DNA from: Betaproteobacteria bacterium
GTDB taxonomy: Bacteria > Pseudomonadota > Gammaproteobacteria > Burkholderiales > Burkholderiaceae_C
Assembly (NCBI GenBank): GCA_005882155.1
Contig: VBCQ01000105.1
Coordinates: 1 to 17,893 of the forward strand
Direction: 5' to 3'
DNA: 17,893 nucleotides
Shown here: piece by piece, positions 14,163 through 17,893 of the stretch
Numbering within the stretch: position 1 is the first letter of the stretch
Layout: each line of letters starts with the position of its first letter
Made by a program: the position numbers and the translations under genes
The notes under the pieces: model-generated
What the model saw: the letters and a program-made list of their open reading frames with translations, nothing else
Told to the model about the DNA's origin: nothing
The model's database searches: none

Positions 14163-15380
14163 ATGACGCTGCACTTGCCGACCTTGAACTTCATTTCGAT
14201 CGCGATGCTTGCGATGTCGGCCGGCGTGATGACGCTGTTCGGCATTACCGGGCGGCGTGTTTATCGCGGCTTCTGGTGGTGGGTCGCGGCGCAGTGGCTG
14301 TTGGCGCTCGGCCTGCTGCTGCATGCGGTCTACGACGGCACGCCAACGGTTCTGCCGATCGCCAACCTGCTGTTGCTGCAATGGCCGATCGTCGTGCTCA
14401 CCGGCATGCGGCGCTTCTACGCCCGCCACGAGTGGCGCGTGCCGCCGAAGGCCGATGCCATGCTGTTGACGCTCGCCTACTGCGTCTGGCTCGCCACCTG
14501 GGGCGCGCAGGGAACCGCCGCGGCGAGCGTCGGCACCTTTGCCGGCGGATCGTTTGCGCTTCACATGTACGGCGCGCTGCTGCTGACCTTGCTGCCCGAC
14601 TTTCGCAGCAGCTCGGCGCTGAAAGCGCTCGCGCTGACCGAGTGGGCCGCCGCCGCCGTGCAGGGCTTGCGCGTCGTGCAAACGCTGGCCGGCTCGGCCG
14701 CGCTGCTGTCGTTCGAAGAAGAGATGGTCGCCTTCGGCATGGTCGTCGTCGGCACGGCGCTGGTGATGGTCTACCTCGGCCTGCTGCTCACTTGCGAGCG
14801 CACCGAGACGAATCTGCGCGTCACGCGGCGCAAGCTGCGCTTCCTCGCCAACATGGACACGCTGACGCGCGTGCCCAACCGGCGTCACTTCCACGAGTTG
14901 GCGGCCAAGGCGATCACCAGCATCGACCCGGCGCGTGCCGCGGTGATGATGTTCGACATCGATCACTTCAAGATGATCAACGATCGCGTCGGCCATGCGG
15001 TAGGCGACGAAGCGCTGCGCCAAGTCGGCCGCTGCACGCGCGACACTTTGCGCGAGCTCGACGTGGCCGGTCGCTTGGGCGGCGACGAGTTCGCCGTGCT
15101 GCTGCCCAACACCTCGGTCAGCGATGCGATGGCGGTGGCGGCGCGCATCGTCGCCAAGCTCGAACACCGCCAAGTTGCGCCGCGCATCGCGCCGTTGAGC
15201 CTGAGCTTCGGCGTCGTGCAGATGCGTGCCAATGAGCGCATCGGTGAAGCGCTGCACCGCGCCGACCAAGCGCTCTACGAAGCCAAGCGCCAAGGCCGCA
15301 GCCGCGCCGTCGTTGCAAGCGGCGGCGAAGAGGAGCCGGTGTTCGGAGAGAGCCGGCGGCTGGGGTTGACGACGACATAG
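14163..15380 (+). CDS. Membrane-bound diguanylate cyclase (GGDEF)
   Basis: It makes the second messenger c-di-GMP from two GTP. The 405 residues divide into an N-terminal membrane part with about six or seven hydrophobic helices (about 10-210) and a cytoplasmic GGDEF domain (about 230-388). The catalytic motif is a canonical GGDEF (306-310) preceded by metal-binding FDIDHFK (D265). An I-site RELD (297-300) sits exactly five residues before it, so product inhibition is expected. The membrane part matches no sensor domain that I recognise by name. The ATG at 14163 is chosen because the hydrophobic region begins there and the frame upstream looks non-coding; the ribosome site is weak. The input signal is unknown. 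Confidence 0.92.
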   Translation: MTLHLPTLNFISIAMLAMSAGVMTLFGITGRRVYRGFWWWVAAQWLLALGLLLHAVYDGTPTVLPIANLLLLQWPIVVLTGMRRFYARHEWRVPPKADAMLLTLAYCVWLATWGAQGTAAASVGTFAGGSFALHMYGALLLTLLPDFRSSSALKALALTEWAAAAVQGLRVVQTLAGSAALLSFEEEMVAFGMVVVGTALVMVYLGLLLTCERTETNLRVTRRKLRFLANMDTLTRVPNRRHFHELAAKAITSIDPARAAVMMFDIDHFKMINDRVGHAVGDEALRQVGRCTRDTLRELDVAGRLGGDEFAVLLPNTSVSDAMAVAARIVAKLEHRQVAPRIAPLSLSFGVVQMRANERIGEALHRADQALYEAKRQGRSRAVVASGGEEEPVFGESRRLGLTTT

Positions 15381-15429
15381 GCATCTTGTTCGCTCAGGGT
15401 GAGGGCCGCATTCCGCCTAGACTTCCCGA

Positions 15430-16245
15430 ATGAATCCGTCTCTCGCTGAAGCGCCCGACACGCCGCGTGCCGAGCCGCCCCGTCCCGGCGACACGTATGT
15501 GCAATCGTTCGCGCGCGGGCTCGCGGTGATCCGCTCGTTCAGCGCCGACGCGCCACAACAGACGCTGACCGAAGTCGCGCAGCGCACCGGGCTCACGCGA
15601 GCCGGTGCACGGCGCATCCTGCTCACGCTCGAAGGGCTCGGGTACGTCACCAGCCAAGGCCGCCAGTTTTCGTTGACGCCGAAGATCCTCGACCTCGGAT
15701 TCGCCTACCTGTCGTCGTTACCGCTGTGGAACCTGGCAGAGCCGGTGATGGAAAAGCTGGTCGAAGACGTCAAGGAATCGTGCTCGGCAGCGGTGCTCGA
15801 CGGCGCCGACATCGTCTATGTGCTGCGCGTTCCCACGCACAAGATCATGAGCATCAACCTCGGCATCGGCAGCCGCCTGCCGGCGTATTGCACGTCGATG
15901 GGGCGCACCTTGCTGGCCGAGATCGACGAGTCCGCGCTCGATGCGCTACTGCACGAGCACCCGCCCTTGCGGCGAACGGAGCGCACGATCACCGACGTGA
16001 CGCGGCTCAAGAGCGAGCTCGCCGCGGTGCGCCAACAAGGCTGGTGCCTGGTGAATCAGGAACTCGAAGAAGGCCTCGTGTCCTTGTCGGCCCCGGTACG
16101 CGATCGAGCCGGCCGCGTGATCGCCGCGATGAATGTCAGCGGCCAAGTGAATCGGACGTCGCCGGCGTACATGCTGGAGAATTTTTTGCCGAAGCTGAGG
16201 GGAGCGGCGGCGGAGATTTCGCAGATGCTGCAGAGGAAGGCTTGA
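15430..16245 (+). CDS. IclR-family transcriptional regulator, PcaR/PobR-like
   Basis: A 271-residue regulator. A winged helix-turn-helix covers about residues 24-88, with YVQSFARGLAVIRSF, TLTEVAQRTGLTRAGARRIL and LTLEGLGYV. It is followed by the IclR effector domain (about 95-268) with YCTSMGRTLLAE and SLSAPVRDRAGRVIAAMNVS. The SFARGL opening and TRAGARR recognition helix resemble the beta-ketoadipate (pca/pob) regulators. No aromatic-catabolism genes are in the window, so its target is unknown and I give no symbol. It starts 49 bases after the diguanylate cyclase and could be co-transcribed with it. It is convergent with ald, with a repeat cluster between. Confidence 0.9.
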   Translation: MNPSLAEAPDTPRAEPPRPGDTYVQSFARGLAVIRSFSADAPQQTLTEVAQRTGLTRAGARRILLTLEGLGYVTSQGRQFSLTPKILDLGFAYLSSLPLWNLAEPVMEKLVEDVKESCSAAVLDGADIVYVLRVPTHKIMSINLGIGSRLPAYCTSMGRTLLAEIDESALDALLHEHPPLRRTERTITDVTRLKSELAAVRQQGWCLVNQELEEGLVSLSAPVRDRAGRVIAAMNVSGQVNRTSPAYMLENFLPKLRGAAAEISQMLQRKA

Positions 16246-16256
16246 CGGCACCGTCA

Positions 16257-16325
16257 CCGTTCGGGCTGAGCTTGTCGAAGCCTTGTTGGCATGCGCCAGC
16301 CCTTCGACAAGCTCAGGGCGAACGG
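16257..16325. repeat. Inverted pair of dispersed repeats (REPIN-like), units E and F
   Basis: Two 24-base arms, 16257-16280 (starting CCGTTCGGGCTGAGC) and 16302-16325 (starting CTTCGACAAGCTCAGG), flank a 21-base spacer. They pair with the same GG/CC mismatch as the pair at 2032-2102. It lies between convergent genes, the common position for REP-type elements. Confidence 0.88.
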
Positions 16326-16398
16326 TGGTTGGTGCCAACCGCTGGTACGTGCGAACCGGTGACGGGTGCGAACGGGTGGTTCCCCGAACGGTGATTGC
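16318..16398 (+). repeat. Partial tail copies of the dispersed repeat
   Basis: After unit F come further degraded copies of its tail motif (GCGAACGGGTGGTT-like) beginning near 16318, 16351, 16368 and 16384, the last three about 17 bases apart. A small hairpin, GGTTGG-TG-CCAACC (16327-16340), lies within. There is no gene here. Confidence 0.5.
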
Positions 16399-16412
16399 GA
16401 CCGGATTTCAAC

Positions 16413-17531
16413 TCACCCCATTCCGAGCGCCTCCTCCGCACTGATCCACGCCAACCCGAGCGCCCTCCCCACCGGCGCACAAGTCACACGCCCGCGATGC
16501 ACATTGAGGCCGCGGCGCAGATGCACGTCCTTCACCAATGCATGCTCGCCATGCGCCGCAAGTGCCAGACCGAACGGCAGCGTTGCATGGTTCAGTGCGT
16601 GGCTCGAAGTGGCGGGCACGGCGCCGGGCATGTTGGCCACGCAGTAGTGAATGATGTCGTCGACCTCGTAGGTCGGCGCGTCGTGGGTCGTCGCGTGCGA
16701 GGTCTCGAAGCAGCCGCCCTGGTCGATCGACACGTCGACCAGCACGCTGCGCGGACGCATCTTCTTCAGCATCGCGCGAGTCACGACCTTGGGCGCACTC
16801 GCGCCGGGGATCAGCACCGCGCCGATCACGACATCGGCGGCAAACACTTCCTCTTCGATCGTCGCGACGCTCGAATAGCGCGTTCGCACTCGCCCCGAGA
16901 ACAGCTCGTCGAGCTGTCTCAAGCGCGGCAGCGAGCGGTCGACGATCGTCACTTCGGCGCCGAGCCCGACCGCCATCCGCGCGGCATGCGTGCCGACCAC
17001 GCCGCCGCCGATGACGACGACGCGCGCCGGCTGCACGCCCGGCACGCCGCCGAGCAGCAGGCCCTTGCCGCCGGCCGGCTTGCGCAGCGAGAACGCTGCC
17101 GCCTCGATCGCGAGCCGTCCCGCCACTTCGCTCATCGGCGCGAGCAGCGGCAGCCCGCCGCGCTCGTCGGTCACCGTCTCGTAGGCAACCGCGACGCAGC
17201 CCGATTCGATGAGGCCGCGCGCCTGCTCGGGGTCGGGTGCGAGGTGAAGGTAGGTGAAGAGAATCTGCCCCGGCCTCAGCATCTTCCACTCGACCGCTTG
17301 CGGCTCCTTGACCTTGACGATCATCTGCGCCGCTTCGAACACCTCGGACGCGCGCGCGACGATGCGTGCGCCCGCCGCGACATAGGCCTCGTCGGCCGCA
17401 CCGATGCCCGCGCCCGCTCCTGCCTGCACGAGCACTTCATGGCCGGCCGCGGCGTACTCGCGCACCGCGGTCGGCGTGAGGCCGACGCGATGTTCCTGAA
17501 CCTTGATTTCCTTGGGCACCCCGACGCGCAT
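16413..17531 (-). CDS. ald: Alanine dehydrogenase
   Basis: It interconverts L-alanine and pyruvate plus ammonia with NAD. The 372 residues match the family. Known catalytic positions align without shift: R15 (EHRVGL), K75 (VKVKEPQ), H96 (TYLHLA) and D270 (VDVSIDQGG). The NAD-binding Rossmann motif is VVVIGGGVVG (about 171-180). The late CVANMPGAVPATSSHAL segment is also typical. The ATG at 17531 is preferred over an in-frame one at 17549. MRVGVPKEIK is the family N-terminus, GGAG precedes it by 7 bases, and the earlier ATG lies inside a palindrome. An aldehyde dehydrogenase gene precedes it on the same strand. Confidence 0.95.
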   Translation of the reverse strand: MRVGVPKEIKVQEHRVGLTPTAVREYAAAGHEVLVQAGAGAGIGAADEAYVAAGARIVARASEVFEAAQMIVKVKEPQAVEWKMLRPGQILFTYLHLAPDPEQARGLIESGCVAVAYETVTDERGGLPLLAPMSEVAGRLAIEAAAFSLRKPAGGKGLLLGGVPGVQPARVVVIGGGVVGTHAARMAVGLGAEVTIVDRSLPRLRQLDELFSGRVRTRYSSVATIEEEVFAADVVIGAVLIPGASAPKVVTRAMLKKMRPRSVLVDVSIDQGGCFETSHATTHDAPTYEVDDIIHYCVANMPGAVPATSSHALNHATLPFGLALAAHGEHALVKDVHLRRGLNVHRGRVTCAPVGRALGLAWISAEEALGMG

Positions 17532-17543
17532 GACAGTCTCCGA

Positions 17544-17558
17544 AGACATTGAATGTCT
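17544..17558. promoter_or_regulatory. Perfect 15-base palindrome in the ald leader
   Basis: AGACATT-G-AATGTCT lies 13 bases before the ald start codon. It is a candidate operator; the binding protein is unknown, and Lrp/AsnC-type regulators often control ald genes. Confidence 0.4.
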
Positions 17559-17584
17559 CGCCAGTCTATGAACACGCTCGCCTA

Positions 17585-17610
17585 ATTTGGCGCCATTTAA
17601 AGTGCCAAAT
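17585..17610. promoter_or_regulatory. Inverted repeat upstream of ald
   Basis: ATTTGGC and GCCAAAT arms are separated by 12 bases. It lies between the end of the aldehyde dehydrogenase gene and ald. A minus-strand TTGGCA (17609-17604) within the right arm could serve as a -35 element, but the matching -10 is poor. Confidence 0.35.
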
Positions 17611-17630
17611 GCCGTGCAATCGTCGTCGGC

Positions 17631-17893
17631 TCAACTCCGCCGCAAGTGCCACGCCTTCGGTCGCGTGAAGGTCTGAATGCCGTAGGTCGACAGTGTGAGG
17701 CCGATGCCCGAGTCGCCGACGCCGGACCACGGCAGCCGCGGGCTGACGCGGTCACAGCAGTTCCAGTACACGGTGCCGGCGTTCAGCTGCGCGAGAAGCA
17801 CCCGAGCGCGCGCTTCATCGGGCGTATACACCCCCGCGGTGAGTCCATAGCGGGTGTCGTTCATCAAGCCGACGGCTTGCGCGTCGCTCGCGA
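17631..17893 (-). CDS. Aldehyde dehydrogenase family protein, C-terminal fragment (cut by window edge)
   Basis: Only the last 86 residues are inside the window; the gene continues beyond the right edge. The segment has the C-terminal signature of NAD(P)-dependent aldehyde dehydrogenases: LMNDTRYGLTAGVY (oligomer/cofactor region), then AGTVYWNCCDRVSPRLPWSG and GDSGIGLTLSTYGIQTFT, corresponding to the family's 'P-x-GG-x-K-x-SG-x-G' area. The catalytic cysteine region is not in view, so the substrate cannot be inferred. It lies 99 bases upstream of ald on the same strand and may share transcription with it, although the gap holds possible promoter elements. Confidence 0.88.
   Translation of the reverse strand, partial: ASDAQAVGLMNDTRYGLTAGVYTPDEARARVLLAQLNAGTVYWNCCDRVSPRLPWSGVGDSGIGLTLSTYGIQTFTRPKAWHLRRS

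Noticed and set aside
16318..16398. Short repeats with ~17-base spacing as a CRISPR array
   Set aside because: Repeat and spacer are far too short and degenerate, there are no cas genes nearby, and the motif is the tail of the dispersed repeat.

Overview
The window is GC-rich DNA (roughly two-thirds G+C by eye) and reads as the chromosome of a Burkholderiales betaproteobacterium, probably near the Rubrivivax/Leptothrix/Roseateles group. This rests on protein resemblance, on the glnA–DUF4124–glnL–glnG gene order, and on dispersed repeats that translate as 'RPEPVEGP' or 'LRQAQPERG'. It is a family-level guess. No mobile element, CRISPR array, rRNA or tRNA was seen. Genes are dense and no gene-free stretch exceeds about 215 bases.

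Left part (1-5367): a propionyl-CoA to succinyl-CoA module. On the minus strand lie methylmalonyl-CoA mutase, a MeaB-type G-protein chaperone, and the start of the propionyl-CoA carboxylase beta chain, which runs off the left edge. A GntR/FCD regulator is divergent on the plus strand. The shared intergenic region holds a perfect AT-rich palindrome whose two arms contain the likely -10 boxes of both promoters. The meaB reading frame is open into an upstream GIY-YIG nuclease-like gene. The two are joined by a linker made of dispersed palindromic repeats.

Middle left (5377-7391): a dispersed repeat, then a compact plus-strand run of dihydrofolate reductase, a DUF4337 membrane protein and exonuclease III. 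It ends in a hairpin-rich region.

Middle (7390-12232): the nitrogen-assimilation cluster on the minus strand: glnA with a strong terminator, a small DUF4124 secreted protein, the sensor kinase NtrB, and NtrC. NtrC is broken: a deletion removed the Walker A region and shifted the frame. A sigma-54-type promoter and an NtrC-like site upstream of glnA suggest the circuit was once complete.

Right part (12213-17893): an EI24/CysZ-like membrane protein and an AIM24-family protein (minus), a membrane diguanylate cyclase and an IclR/PcaR-type regulator (plus), a second palindromic repeat cluster, alanine dehydrogenase (minus) and the C-terminal end of an aldehyde dehydrogenase (minus, running off the right edge).

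I do not see an obvious new defence or biosynthetic system. The most unusual items are the repeat-mediated GIY-YIG::MeaB fusion and its flanking repeats, the disrupted ntrC, an apparent internal deletion in the GntR regulator, and a cysteine at the normally tryptophan position of the DHFR active site.
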